Below, piece by piece: positions 1 to 9,328 of a DNA stretch of 64,000 nucleotides (position 1 is its first letter; the number at the start of each line of letters is the position of its first letter). A program made the translations under genes and the position numbers. A model generated the notes under the pieces. That model was given only the letters and a program-made list of their open reading frames with translations. It was not told where the DNA came from and searched no databases. The stretch is taken from assembly GCA_016213625.1 (NCBI GenBank), contig JACQZZ010000013.1:1-64000 (forward strand). The letters run 5' to 3'. This DNA is from Actinomycetota bacterium (GTDB lineage: Bacteria; Actinomycetota; Acidimicrobiia; Acidimicrobiales; Ilumatobacteraceae).

Positions 1-2
1 CG

Positions 3-767
<765 letters not shown>

Positions 768-777
768 AGTCGTTCAC

Positions 778-792
778 ATGAACACCGTACAA
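778..792. promoter_or_regulatory. Putative TetR operator copy 1 (autoregulatory)
   Basis: ATGAACACCGTACAA fits the consensus TTGNAC-N3-GTNCAA except at the first base, and matches the site at 13480-13494 at 13 of 15 positions. It overlaps the start codon of the TetR gene, a position consistent with autoregulation. Because it is partly coding, chance similarity cannot be excluded for this copy alone. Confidence 0.45.
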
Positions 793-1485
793 CCGGCGAG
801 GAAGCGAGGGGTGCGGGCCGAGGTGCCCATCACTCGCGACATCATCGTCACCACGGCGTTCCGGCTCATCGAAGAGCGCGGTCTCGAGCAGTTCAGCATG
901 CGTTCTCTGGCGACCGAGCTGGGCGTGTTCCCCGCCACGCTGTACTGGCACGTCGGCGATCGCAGCCAACTGCTGGGCATGGTCGAGTTCCGCTGGATCG
1001 AGCAGGTGGAGCTGCCCGATCACCTCACCGACTGGCGCGAATGGATGGCCGAGCTCGCCCGCCGCTACCGCCGCAATGCCCACGAGCATCCCAACGTCGC
1101 TCGGCTCGCCAGCCTCGAGCGCGCCCGGAACAACGAGTCGCTCCTCATCCCCGATGCCATCGTCGGCACCCTCGTCCGCATGGGCGTGGGCGACCAGCTG
1201 GTGCACGCCTACAACGCGCTCATGGGAGCAGTGCGCGGCTTCGTGGTCATGGAACTCGCGCCGCGGGCCGAGCCCGACGCCGCGTCCGACGTCGAGGAAG
1301 ACCTGCGCGCGCTCGACCCTGAGCAGTTCCCGAACATCACCGAACACTTCGACGAGATGGCCGACCAGGCGCTGTCGATGCGATGGAGCAATGCCGCTGA
1401 ACATCCGCTCGACGACTCGTTCGAGTTCCTGGTGAAGGTGCTGCTCGACGGGTTGGCGGCGCAGCTGCCGCGCACACGCAAGTAG
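778..1485 (+). CDS. TetR/AcrR family transcriptional regulator
   Basis: A 235-residue regulator with a typical N-terminal TetR helix-turn-helix at about residues 15-60 (key stretch MRSLATELGVFPATLYWHVG) and a C-terminal all-helical ligand domain. The ATG at 778 was chosen over an in-frame upstream start at 745 because it begins just before the conserved region and avoids overlapping the preceding gene. It sits 10 nt after the racemase-like gene and 2 nt before the M20 hydrolase gene, so the three look like one operon. Its start codon lies inside a 15-bp palindrome-like site (778-792) that matches sites upstream of three other units in this region, suggesting that it represses itself and those units (inference). 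The ligand is unknown. Confidence 0.88.
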   Translation: MNTVQPARKRGVRAEVPITRDIIVTTAFRLIEERGLEQFSMRSLATELGVFPATLYWHVGDRSQLLGMVEFRWIEQVELPDHLTDWREWMAELARRYRRNAHEHPNVARLASLERARNNESLLIPDAIVGTLVRMGVGDQLVHAYNALMGAVRGFVVMELAPRAEPDAASDVEEDLRALDPEQFPNITEHFDEMADQALSMRWSNAAEHPLDDSFEFLVKVLLDGLAAQLPRTRK

Positions 1486-1487
1486 CC

Positions 1488-2717
1488 GTGTCCACCACCG
1501 TGCTCCTCGACGCCGCGAACGGCGTGGCGTCGGATGTGGTGGCGCTGCGCCGCGAGCTGCATCGGTGGCCCGAGCTCGGCCTGCACATCCCGCGCACTCG
1601 CGACACGGTGCTGGCTGCGCTGGAGGGGCTGCCGCTCGACCTGACGCTGCATCACTCGACGTCGGGCATCGCTGCGCTCCTCACGGGCGATCGGCCGGGT
1701 CCCACGGTGCTGCTGCGCGCCGATATGGACGCCCTGCCGTTGCAGGAGGACACCGGTGAGGACTGCGCCTCGCACGTCGATGGTTGCATGCACGCCTGTG
1801 GCCACGACGGCCACACCGCGATGCTCGTGGGTGCCGCTCGGCTGCTGTCAGAGCGGCGTGCCGAGCTGGCCGGGCGAGTGCTCTTCATGTTCCAGCCCGG
1901 CGAGGAGAACGGCTGCGCAGGTGCGCGGCACATGCTGGAAGAAGGGCTGCTGCAGCTGCCGCCGCACGCCGCCGACGGCAGCGAGTCGGCCGTGGCCCAC
2001 GCCTACGCGATCCACCTCACACCGAACGCCCCCACGGGAGTGGTGGTGTCGAAGTCGGGTGCGCTCATGGCCTCGAGCGATCGGCTCACCATCACCGTCA
2101 CCGGCCGCGGTGGGCATGCCAGCCAGCCGCACAGTGCGCTCGACCCGATTCCCGTCGCGTGCGCGATCGTGCAGTCGTTGCAGACGATGGTCACCCGCAG
2201 CATCGACGTGTTCGACCCGGGCATCGTCACCATCGGGCGCATCGCGGCAGGCACCACCACCAACGTCATCCCCGAGGTCGCCGTCATCGAGGGCACCATG
2301 CGCGCAGTGAGCGCCGCCACCCGGCGGCGCCTGCACGACGGCGTCCGCAGGGTCGCCGAGGGCATTGCCGCGGCGCACGGTGCTTCGGCCGACGTGGTCG
2401 TCGGCGATGGCTACGGCGTCACGGTGAACGACGCTCGCGCAGCCGAGACGGCCTTGGGCGTGGCGGCGCAACTGGTGGGCGAGGCCCTCACCGTGCGGTT
2501 GCCCACGCCGACGATGGGGGCCGAGGACTTCAGCTACGTCATCGACGAAGTGCCCGGGGCCATGGTGTTCCTGGGCTGTACGCCGCACGATCGCGACTAC
2601 CGCACCGCCGCCACCAACCACTCGAACCGAGTGCTCCACGACGACGCCGCGCTGCCGGTGGGTGTGGCGCTGCACACCGCACTGGCCCTGCACCACCTGG
2701 TGGATCAGGTCAGCTGA
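1488..2717 (+). CDS. M20 family metallo-amidohydrolase (aminoacylase / hippurate hydrolase type)
   Basis: A 409-residue protein of normal family length. Metal-binding motifs of the M20D amidohydrolases are visible: RADMDALP near residue 80, the Cys/His cluster HACGHDGHT near 103-111 and QPGEENG near 136-142. The dimerisation domain follows, then the C-terminal ligand region GAEDFSYV. Enzymes of this group remove acyl groups from N-acyl amino acids such as N-acetyl or N-benzoyl amino acids. The GTG start at 1488 is 2 nt after the TetR stop, so translation is probably coupled. Pairing with an enolase-superfamily racemase and a regulator suggests conversion of N-acyl (possibly D-) amino acids to free amino acids; the exact substrate cannot be read from sequence. 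Its 3' end overlaps the convergent peptidase gene by 8 nt. Confidence 0.88.
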   Translation: MSTTVLLDAANGVASDVVALRRELHRWPELGLHIPRTRDTVLAALEGLPLDLTLHHSTSGIAALLTGDRPGPTVLLRADMDALPLQEDTGEDCASHVDGCMHACGHDGHTAMLVGAARLLSERRAELAGRVLFMFQPGEENGCAGARHMLEEGLLQLPPHAADGSESAVAHAYAIHLTPNAPTGVVVSKSGALMASSDRLTITVTGRGGHASQPHSALDPIPVACAIVQSLQTMVTRSIDVFDPGIVTIGRIAAGTTTNVIPEVAVIEGTMRAVSAATRRRLHDGVRRVAEGIAAAHGASADVVVGDGYGVTVNDARAAETALGVAAQLVGEALTVRLPTPTMGAEDFSYVIDEVPGAMVFLGCTPHDRDYRTAATNHSNRVLHDDAALPVGVALHTALALHHLVDQVS

Positions 2718-4500
2718 GCGACTCGTACTGGTCGATCCGGTCGCGGATGATGTCGAGGCTGCTGGTCCAGAACGCGGGGTCGGCCAGGTCGATGCCGAAG
2801 CGGGCGGCGAGCTCGGCGGCGGTGTCCATACCGGCGCGCGACAGCATGTCGTCGTACTCGGCTCGGAACCCGTCGGGGTCGGCCAGGTAGCGGGAGAACA
2901 GCCCGAGTCCGAACAGCAGCCCGAACGTGTACTGCCAGTTGTAGAAGTGGCTGGTGTAGTAGTGCCGCTTCACGGCCCACATGTACGGGTGCAGGGTGTC
3001 GGAGCGCAGGCTGGTGCCGAACACCATCGCCTGCGCCTCGGTCATGATCTCGCCGAGCTCACCGGCGCCGATGGTGCGACGCGATCGGCGCGCGAAGACC
3101 TCCGATTCGAACAGCACCCGCGTGTGGATGTCGAGCACGGTCTGTGTGCTGCCGCACAGATCGAGGTCGAGCATCGCCAGCCGTTCGGTGCCGGTGGTGT
3201 GTTGCAGGCCGACGTGCACCATGAGTGTCTCGCAGAAGATGCTCGCGGTCTCGGCCAGCGACATCGGGATGTCGCGTTGCATGGCCGAGCGCCGGGCCAA
3301 CTGCATGTTGTGGTAGCTGTGGCCCAGCTCGTGGGCCGTGATGAACACCTGCTCGAGCGCGCCCGTCCAGTTGAGGAAGACCAGGGAGCGGTCGCCGAAG
3401 AACGACATGCTCGAGGCGCCGGGCGCCTTGCCCGGTCGCGGCAGCGCGTCGATCCACTGTTCCTCGACCGCGCGGTCGACGATGCCGGCCAGTTCGGGGG
3501 TGTAGGTGCCGAACGCGTCGCGCACCATCTGCAAGCCGGCATCCCATTGCCACTCGGTGGGCGACCCCGGAAGCGGCGCCATGAGGTCCCACCACGGCAG
3601 TGCGTCGCCATGGCCGTGGACGCGGGCCTTCGCGCGGACGAAGCGCTGGAAGTCGGGGAACGACGCGACGACGGCCGCGTTCATCGCGTCGTACTCCTCG
3701 CGACGCACCACGTTGCCGAACAGCGAGACGTCGAGCGGTGACGCCCACCCGCGGCGGCGGTTCAACACCGTTGCCTCGCCCTTGATGGCGTTCAGCGCAG
3801 CAGCGCACACCGGCGCCACCGTGGGCCAGCCGCGGAGCTCGGCCTCGAATGCCGCGCGACGGACGCGTTCGTCGCCATGCGTGGCGAGGCCACGAATCTC
3901 CGCCATGGGAAGCGTGCGCGCGCCATCGGGCAGTTCCACGTCGACCACCAACTGCGCCGTGGCCGTGGCGTGCAGCTGGGTCCAGGCCATCGACCCACTG
4001 GTGCTCAGCTCGGCCGCCAGCGTCTCTTCGACCTCGCTCATCTGGTGACGCGCACGCGAGGCGAGCCGGGAGAGCGGGCCGAGGTGGTCGCGTACGACCG
4101 CGCTCATGGCCGCCATCTCGACCACGTCGAGCGAAGCCAGCCATGCGGCGAACCGTGCATTCAGCCCGCGGTTGCGGCCGATGAGCCCTCCGATGCGGGC
4201 GCCGAACGCCGCGGCGGTGTCGTTCGTGCTGTCGACCCGGGCGAATGCCTCGACGAACGCCCACAACGTGCGGCCGAGGTCGTTCGCCTCGTTGAGCATC
4301 TCCACCACGTCCTCCGCCACCATCGCATCGGCGGCTGTGGTGGGTCGCGGTGCGAGTGCGCGCACACCGTGTTCGTCGAGCAGCGCCGCGAGCGAGTCGC
4401 CGAAGTGCATCAACCGATCGAAGTCGGCGAGGAACTCGGGTGCGTCGAGCCCCGAGTACAGATCACTGACCGACCAGGTGGGGATGGACGAAGTGCTCAC
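2710..4500 (-). CDS. pepF: Oligoendopeptidase F-like M3 metallopeptidase
   Basis: A 596-residue cytoplasmic zinc peptidase of the M3B (PepF) type. The zinc motif HELGHSYHN is present, with the downstream Glu ligand in AETASIFCE; the helical N-terminal half begins TWSVSDLYSGLD, as in PepF proteins. It cleaves short peptides and so fits the peptide uptake and breakdown theme of the region. The GTG start at 4500 is chosen because its GTGA overlaps the stop codon of the upstream esterase gene, giving a translationally coupled pair. There is no signal peptide. An open frame runs far upstream, but that part is the esterase gene read in another frame. Confidence 0.9.
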   Translation of the reverse strand: MSTSSIPTWSVSDLYSGLDAPEFLADFDRLMHFGDSLAALLDEHGVRALAPRPTTAADAMVAEDVVEMLNEANDLGRTLWAFVEAFARVDSTNDTAAAFGARIGGLIGRNRGLNARFAAWLASLDVVEMAAMSAVVRDHLGPLSRLASRARHQMSEVEETLAAELSTSGSMAWTQLHATATAQLVVDVELPDGARTLPMAEIRGLATHGDERVRRAAFEAELRGWPTVAPVCAAALNAIKGEATVLNRRRGWASPLDVSLFGNVVRREEYDAMNAAVVASFPDFQRFVRAKARVHGHGDALPWWDLMAPLPGSPTEWQWDAGLQMVRDAFGTYTPELAGIVDRAVEEQWIDALPRPGKAPGASSMSFFGDRSLVFLNWTGALEQVFITAHELGHSYHNMQLARRSAMQRDIPMSLAETASIFCETLMVHVGLQHTTGTERLAMLDLDLCGSTQTVLDIHTRVLFESEVFARRSRRTIGAGELGEIMTEAQAMVFGTSLRSDTLHPYMWAVKRHYYTSHFYNWQYTFGLLFGLGLFSRYLADPDGFRAEYDDMLSRAGMDTAAELAARFGIDLADPAFWTSSLDIIRDRIDQYESLS

Positions 4501-5741
4501 CGTGACGACGTCCCGAGGAGTGTGCGCAGGCCGCGCATCGCGGCGATTCGGAAGGCGGCGATGTCGTGTGCGGTACCCATCTCCTCGTACGTGAGGTCGA
4601 TGCCCATCGCGGTGGCCGCGTCGCGGAAGTTGCGGTTGGCGTCGAGATGGCTGACGCCGGGCGACAGCGACAGCGGGCCGTCTTCGAATCGGCCGATCTG
4701 TTGGTACACGCGTCGCGGGGTGACTGGTCGTTCGGCGAGCTGCCGCGTCAACCACTCGGGCCGACCGTCGCGCTCGAGGCCGTACCAGAAGCTGCCGGAA
4801 ATGGAGAGCACGTTGCGCACGACGTGAGGATGCTCGACCGCCGTGAACATGCTGGCGAGTCCACCGAGGCTGGCGCCGCCCACCACCGTGCGCTCGTCGC
4901 CCGCCACGCGGTAGCGGCTGTGCAGAAACGGGATGAGCTCGTCGGCCAACATGCGCGCATGCTGACGATTGCAGCTCAGCTCGCGTACTCGATCGACGAG
5001 TCCGTTCGACCCGCGCGCCTCGTGGACGAACGCGACGATGGGCGCCTCGATCTCGCCGTCGCGCACCGCGGTGTCGATGGCCCGGGGCAGGTCGGCGATG
5101 GCGAGCCACGAGGGGCCGTCGAGCAGCACCACCAACGGTCGTGGAACGGGTGGACCGGGGGTGAGGTAGACGGTGATGTCGCGGGCATCGCCCATCGCGG
5201 CCGACACGTGCTCGAACCGTTCGAACGAGCCGGTGGCACCCTCCGCGGCAGCGAACCAGTGCGAGTCGGGCGCTTCGGGGAGCGACAGCACGGACTCCCA
5301 CTGCTCCTCGGCCACCGCCAGCCCGAACAACGACGCAAGCGGTGGGAGTCGATCGGGGTTGTGCGGGTCGGCGAACGAGCGCTCCTGTGCGGCCAGCATC
5401 AGCCGCTGCCAGCCGGCGTCGTCGAGCTGGCCGGTGCCCAGGAACGGGTCGTCGACGACGTACCGATACGACACCAGCGTGTCGTCGGGCGCGATGGCTT
5501 CCAGCACCCACACGTCGGTGCCGGGCATGCGGTGCATCGACGACGAGTTGCCGTGGTCCACCAGGCCGCACTGCAGCGACACCTGCGGTGCCTCGCCGAT
5601 CCATACGAACGTCAGCGCGGTGGTGCCCGCTTCGGCGGGCTCGCGCAACGGTCCGCTCGCCTGCGCCAGGCCGGAGCGCAGCGAGTCGAGCGCCGGTGCC
5701 GCGCCCTGGGTACGTTCGACTTCGAGCAACAACGGATGCAC
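4497..5741 (-). CDS. Enterochelin esterase (Fes)-like alpha/beta hydrolase
   Basis: A 414-residue protein with an N-terminal beta-rich domain (about residues 20-170, including FVWIGEAPQVSLQC) and a C-terminal esterase-D/Fes fold. The nucleophile motif GGASLGG, the early LVVLLDG strand and a late His (GTAHD) form the likely triad. The GTG start at 5741 has GGAG seven bases upstream. Relatives hydrolyse ester bonds in siderophores, but no siderophore genes are nearby and it is coupled to an oligopeptidase, so a peptide or amino-acid ester is equally possible. A 60-bp gap separates it from the divergent amidase gene; this gap holds a copy of the shared palindrome (5777-5791). Confidence 0.8.
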   Translation of the reverse strand: MHPLLLEVERTQGAAPALDSLRSGLAQASGPLREPAEAGTTALTFVWIGEAPQVSLQCGLVDHGNSSSMHRMPGTDVWVLEAIAPDDTLVSYRYVVDDPFLGTGQLDDAGWQRLMLAAQERSFADPHNPDRLPPLASLFGLAVAEEQWESVLSLPEAPDSHWFAAAEGATGSFERFEHVSAAMGDARDITVYLTPGPPVPRPLVVLLDGPSWLAIADLPRAIDTAVRDGEIEAPIVAFVHEARGSNGLVDRVRELSCNRQHARMLADELIPFLHSRYRVAGDERTVVGGASLGGLASMFTAVEHPHVVRNVLSISGSFWYGLERDGRPEWLTRQLAERPVTPRRVYQQIGRFEDGPLSLSPGVSHLDANRNFRDAATAMGIDLTYEEMGTAHDIAAFRIAAMRGLRTLLGTSSR

Positions 5742-5776
5742 GGGTGGTCTCCGACGCAGGGGTGTGCGGGGCACCC

Positions 5777-5791
5777 TTGAACGCTGTGCAA
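5777..5791. promoter_or_regulatory. Putative TetR operator copy 2 in the esterase/amidase divergent promoter
   Basis: TTGAACGCTGTGCAA matches TTGNAC-N3-GTNCAA at every fixed position. It lies in the 60-bp gap between the divergent esterase-peptidase operon (start 5741) and the amidase gene (start 5802), where one bound repressor could control both directions. Confidence 0.6.
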
Positions 5792-5801
5792 GAGTACCAC
5801 C

Positions 5802-7202
5802 ATGTCGTCGTACTGGCCGCCGCTCGTCGAGCTCGCCCATCAGGTCCGCACGCGGGTGGTGTCATCGCGCGAACTCGTGCTCGAGGCAGTCGCCCGAGTG
5901 GAACGGGTCGAGCCGCAGTTGCACGCGTGGGTGGTGTTCGATCCGGATCGGGCACTGGCTGAAGCCGACGCCGTGGACCGACGCGTCGCTCGCGGTGAGG
6001 ACCCGGGGGCGCTGGCCGGCATCCCGCTCGGCGTGAAGGACATGGAGGACGCGGCGGGGTACGTCACCACCTATGGCTCCCTCATCCATCGCGACGATCC
6101 GCCCGCGGTGGCCGACTCGGTGATGGTGGCTCGTCTGCGCGCCGCCGGGTGCGTGGTGCTGGGCAAGCTGAACACCCCCGAGTACGGCTTCTCCGCCGAC
6201 ACCACCAGTCCGATGATGGGCAGCACCCACAACCCGTGGCAGCCGGGTCGATCGCCGGGCGGCTCGTCGGGTGCATCGGCGGCCATGCGGCCGAGCGGTG
6301 CCATCCCGCTGGCCACCGCGGGCGACTCGGGTGGCTCCATCCGGATTCCTGCGGCGCTGTGCGGCCTTCCGGGGTTCAAGCCGAGCAACGGCCGCACCGC
6401 GGTGGGTGGTCCCACCCCGCCGGGGAATGGATGGTTGGGCGTGCGATCCATCATGGCGGCCGACGTCGCCGACCACGTGCACGCCCTCGGCTCACTGGTG
6501 GGGCACGAACCCACCGACCTGCACTCCATTCCGACCCACGACTGGCCCGGCACCGTGTCGCCGCGTCTGCCCGATCGGGTGGTGTGGTCGCCGGCACCCG
6601 GTTGGCCGGTCGACGCGGAGATCGAGGCGGTGTGCGCGGTCGCCGTCGAGCGGCTGGCAGCGGCAGGCGTCGACATCATCGAGGTGCCGGCGCTGGTCGA
6701 CGGCATCCCGTTGTTCGACTACTACACCGTGGCCACCGTCTACCAACGGCGACTGCACGGCCACCGTAGGGGAACGCCGGAATGGGAGATGCTGGATCCG
6801 GGCATCCGCAGCCAGATCGACCACGCCGAGCAACGAGTGTCCGCGGTCGACTTCGTCACTGCGCTCGACGCCGCTCACCGCCACAATCTCGACATCGAGC
6901 GTCACTTCGCCACGGCGCCGATCATCCTGTGCCCCACGGTGGCAGGTGTCACCGCTCGTTGCGGTGAGCCGGGTGTGGTGAACGGCGAGCCCACCATGTT
7001 CTGGGCACCGTTCACGCAGCTGTTCAACCTCACCAAGCATCCTGCCGGCTCGGTGAACTGCGGGTTCACCGCCGACGGCATGCCGGTGGGTCTGCACGTG
7101 GTGGCGTCTCAGCAGCACGACCTCACCGTGCTGTCGACGATGGCCGCCTTCGAGGACCTGTTCGCCCACGACCGCCGCCCCCAGGTCCTCGCCACCCCCT
7201 GA
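5802..7202 (+). CDS. Amidase signature family hydrolase
   Basis: A 466-residue protein of the amidase signature family. The Ser-Ser-Lys triad is visible: Lys in IPLGVKDMEDA near residue 76, and two Ser in the glycine/serine-rich segment SPGGSSGASAA followed by GDSGGSIRIPA. These enzymes hydrolyse carboxamides. GatA is related, but the absence of gatB/gatC nearby and the short C-terminus argue against a role in tRNA transamidation. It is transcribed divergently from the esterase-peptidase operon with a shared putative operator 10 nt upstream of its ATG, so co-expression with peptide catabolism is likely (inference). Its 3' end faces the convergent hydrolase gene 43 bp away. Confidence 0.88.
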   Translation: MSSYWPPLVELAHQVRTRVVSSRELVLEAVARVERVEPQLHAWVVFDPDRALAEADAVDRRVARGEDPGALAGIPLGVKDMEDAAGYVTTYGSLIHRDDPPAVADSVMVARLRAAGCVVLGKLNTPEYGFSADTTSPMMGSTHNPWQPGRSPGGSSGASAAMRPSGAIPLATAGDSGGSIRIPAALCGLPGFKPSNGRTAVGGPTPPGNGWLGVRSIMAADVADHVHALGSLVGHEPTDLHSIPTHDWPGTVSPRLPDRVVWSPAPGWPVDAEIEAVCAVAVERLAAAGVDIIEVPALVDGIPLFDYYTVATVYQRRLHGHRRGTPEWEMLDPGIRSQIDHAEQRVSAVDFVTALDAAHRHNLDIERHFATAPIILCPTVAGVTARCGEPGVVNGEPTMFWAPFTQLFNLTKHPAGSVNCGFTADGMPVGLHVVASQQHDLTVLSTMAAFEDLFAHDRRPQVLATP

Positions 7203-7245
7203 CTCTGAACGTCGTCGCGCCGCCACACCCGCGCCATGTCGGCAG

Positions 7246-8097
7246 CTACGGCGTGGTCAGAAACGAGTGGATGGCTTCCGCTGTAGCAGGGTGCGTGTTG
7301 ACCGTGAGGTGGTTGCCGTCAACTTCGACCACTGTCGCGTGTGTGGCCTCGCGCACGAAACGATCGCGGTCTTCGCTCGGCACGACGAAGCCCGCACCAG
7401 ACCGAAGCTCGCAAGTTGCGCGTACCAGGAGGGTCGGCATCGTGAGGTGACACCAGCGATCGTACGGGTGCTGCGTTGCGGTGTAGGCCCGATCCTCAGC
7501 GACCGCCTCAGCACTCGTTCTCACCGCAACGCCGCCTTCGACTTGGTCCAAGTCGTAGCAGTACGCGCGATCCCAGTATTCGTTCCACGGCTCGATGAGC
7601 CCCTGCGACCGGACGTCGGCCAGGTAGTGCTCAGGGGAGTCGTACCTTCGCCCGAGCCGACGTAACGAGTCCTCGATCACAGGCCCGACGCCCCGATCGA
7701 CCCGCCCCGCCACGTCGACAAGCACGACCGCTCGCAACCTCGACGCGTCGAGCCTCGCTGCCGTCATCGCCACCGAACCGCCCATTGATTGCCCGATGAC
7801 TGCGAACCGATCGAACCCGAGCGCGTCCGCGACCCCGAAGAGATCGCGGGCGTGGCTCTCCCAGCCGTAAGAACCGGGCAGCGTCGTGTCGCTTCTGCCC
7901 CGGCCGCGAAGGTCGAGCGCCACCAATTGCACGTCATCACCGCCGATGCGTTCTCCGAGGAACTCGAAGTGCGCGACGTTCCCGGACAGCCCCGGCACTC
8001 CGAGGACGAGAGGTCCCGCCGCTGAACCCCACCGGCGCGCGTGAAGGCGACGCGACCTGACCACGATCTCGAAGTCCTCTGCGGACGCCCGCGACAC
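7246..8097 (-). CDS. Alpha/beta hydrolase
   Basis: A 283-residue single-domain alpha/beta hydrolase. It has an oxyanion-hole region (GVPGLSGN), the nucleophile elbow GQSMGG near residue 108, and a C-terminal His in VDGNHLTVNTHP; an Asp/Glu lies in the usual place (SEDRDRF). It resembles lactonase/esterase members of the family, but the substrate cannot be inferred. It is a stand-alone gene. The region upstream carries three strong hairpins rather than an obvious promoter, and no copy of the shared palindrome was found there, so it may lie outside the putative regulon. Confidence 0.8.
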   Translation of the reverse strand: MSRASAEDFEIVVRSRRLHARRWGSAAGPLVLGVPGLSGNVAHFEFLGERIGGDDVQLVALDLRGRGRSDTTLPGSYGWESHARDLFGVADALGFDRFAVIGQSMGGSVAMTAARLDASRLRAVVLVDVAGRVDRGVGPVIEDSLRRLGRRYDSPEHYLADVRSQGLIEPWNEYWDRAYCYDLDQVEGGVAVRTSAEAVAEDRAYTATQHPYDRWCHLTMPTLLVRATCELRSGAGFVVPSEDRDRFVREATHATVVEVDGNHLTVNTHPATAEAIHSFLTTP

Positions 8098-8440
8098 CCG
8101 AGCAGAGTGCCCGAAGTGACCTGCAATGTCCAGCGCCCTATCGGCAGGTGGGCGCTACGTGCCAGGGCTGATTCGTCTCGGAAGCCGGGACGAATCAGAC
8201 CGAGAAGCAGGTTTGGGACGATGCAGCCCGAGAAGCCGGGCAGCGCCGAGTGCCAGTTCTGTGCGCAGCGCGCAAGCGCGATCACGGGACGTGGGAAAAC
8301 TCTGCAGGGAGTGTTCGTAGGCGCATCGCGAGCACCAGATGTTGCGCCCAGCGCAACATCTGGTGCCTGCGACGAACGAACGGGGGGCGCGGTCACGGAT
8401 CCACTCGGCCAGCGAGTGGATCGGTGCCTGCGATGACGCG
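8098..8440. repeat. Hairpin-rich intergenic region (three perfect inverted repeats)
   Basis: This 343-bp gap has no supported gene. It contains three perfect stem-loops: arms 8168-8177/8189-8198 (10 bp, 11-nt loop), 8332-8347/8351-8366 (16 bp, 3-nt loop) and 8398-8407/8413-8422 (10 bp, 5-nt loop). The second and third are followed by the same 11-mer GGTGCCTGCGA (8362-8372 and 8423-8433), suggesting duplication. It lies downstream of the ABC importer operon and upstream of the hydrolase gene, so transcription termination is one plausible role. There is no T-tract. Confidence 0.75.
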
Positions 8441-9328
8441 CTAGATGGCGCCGGCGTTGCGGGCTTGGCGTTTCTGGATGGCGTCGCCGATGAGGGTGAG
8501 CGAGAGCACGGTGAGGAACAGCGCCATGCCTGGGATCAACACGGGGTACAGGCTCTGGTCGAGCTTCGGCTTGCCGGCGGCGATCATCGATCCCCACGTG
8601 GGTGTGGGCGGGGCCACCGACAGGTTCAGGTAGGCCAGACCGCCCTCGGCGACAACGGCACCGGCGACGGCGACGATCATCATCGAACTGAGGGTGGGCA
8701 CCACGTTGGGCATCACCTCGCGGCGGATGATGCGAGCGTTGGTGGCGCCCAGCGATCGTGCCGCGGTGACGAACTCTCGGTTGGAGATGCTGAGCGTGAG
8801 CGCGCGCACGATGCGGATGGTGGGGCCGAGGTAGATGAGGGCGATGGCGAGCACCACGGTGACCAGGCCACGCGAGTCGGTGAACGCCACGATCGACGCG
8901 GCGAGCAGCATCGTGGGGAACGCCATCAACACGTCGGCCGCGAACAGCGTGACGGTCTCGACGTGACGCTTGAAGTAGCCGGCGATGAGACCGATGAGTC
9001 CGCCCACCAACGACGACAGCAGCACCGCGGCGAGGCCCACCACGATGGAGACCCGTGCGCCGTAGATGGTGCGCGACAACAGGTCGCGCCCCAACTGGTC
9101 GGTACCCAACCAGTTCTGCGCGGTGGGAACCGACAACGGGATGCCGGCCCTGGTGTCGGCGGGGTCGTACAGCGGCAGCAGGTCGGCGAAGACGGCCGAC
9201 AGGGCGAGCACCGCCAGCCAGGTGAACGAACACCACACGGCGATGCCCCAACCCTTGCGGGGGAGCGCGCCGTCGTCGACGTGACCGGAGGTGAGCGTGT
9301 GGCCCGTGGCGCTGAGCGCGGCGGTCAT
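8441..9328 (-). CDS. Dipeptide/oligopeptide ABC transporter permease (DppC/OppC type)
   Basis: A 295-residue integral membrane protein with the DppC layout: an N-terminal cytoplasmic tail, a first membrane helix near residues 28-48, the periplasmic TAQNWLGTDQLGRDLLSRTIYG segment characteristic of DppC/OppC, then five further helices. The ATPase-contact loop with the EAA-like motif (VTAARSLGATNARIIRREVMPN) lies near residues 185-205. The ATG start at 9328 overlaps the stop of the DppB-type gene (ATGA). No ATPase subunits (DppD/DppF) follow; the operon ends here, so the ATPase must be encoded elsewhere. Confidence 0.9.
   Translation of the reverse strand: MTAALSATGHTLTSGHVDDGALPRKGWGIAVWCSFTWLAVLALSAVFADLLPLYDPADTRAGIPLSVPTAQNWLGTDQLGRDLLSRTIYGARVSIVVGLAAVLLSSLVGGLIGLIAGYFKRHVETVTLFAADVLMAFPTMLLAASIVAFTDSRGLVTVVLAIALIYLGPTIRIVRALTLSISNREFVTAARSLGATNARIIRREVMPNVVPTLSSMMIVAVAGAVVAEGGLAYLNLSVAPPTPTWGSMIAAGKPKLDQSLYPVLIPGMALFLTVLSLTLIGDAIQKRQARNAGAI

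Noticed and set aside
5802-7202. Amidase gene read as gatA of the tRNA-dependent amidotransferase
   Set aside because: No gatB or gatC nearby, and the genomic context is peptide catabolism with a shared operator.
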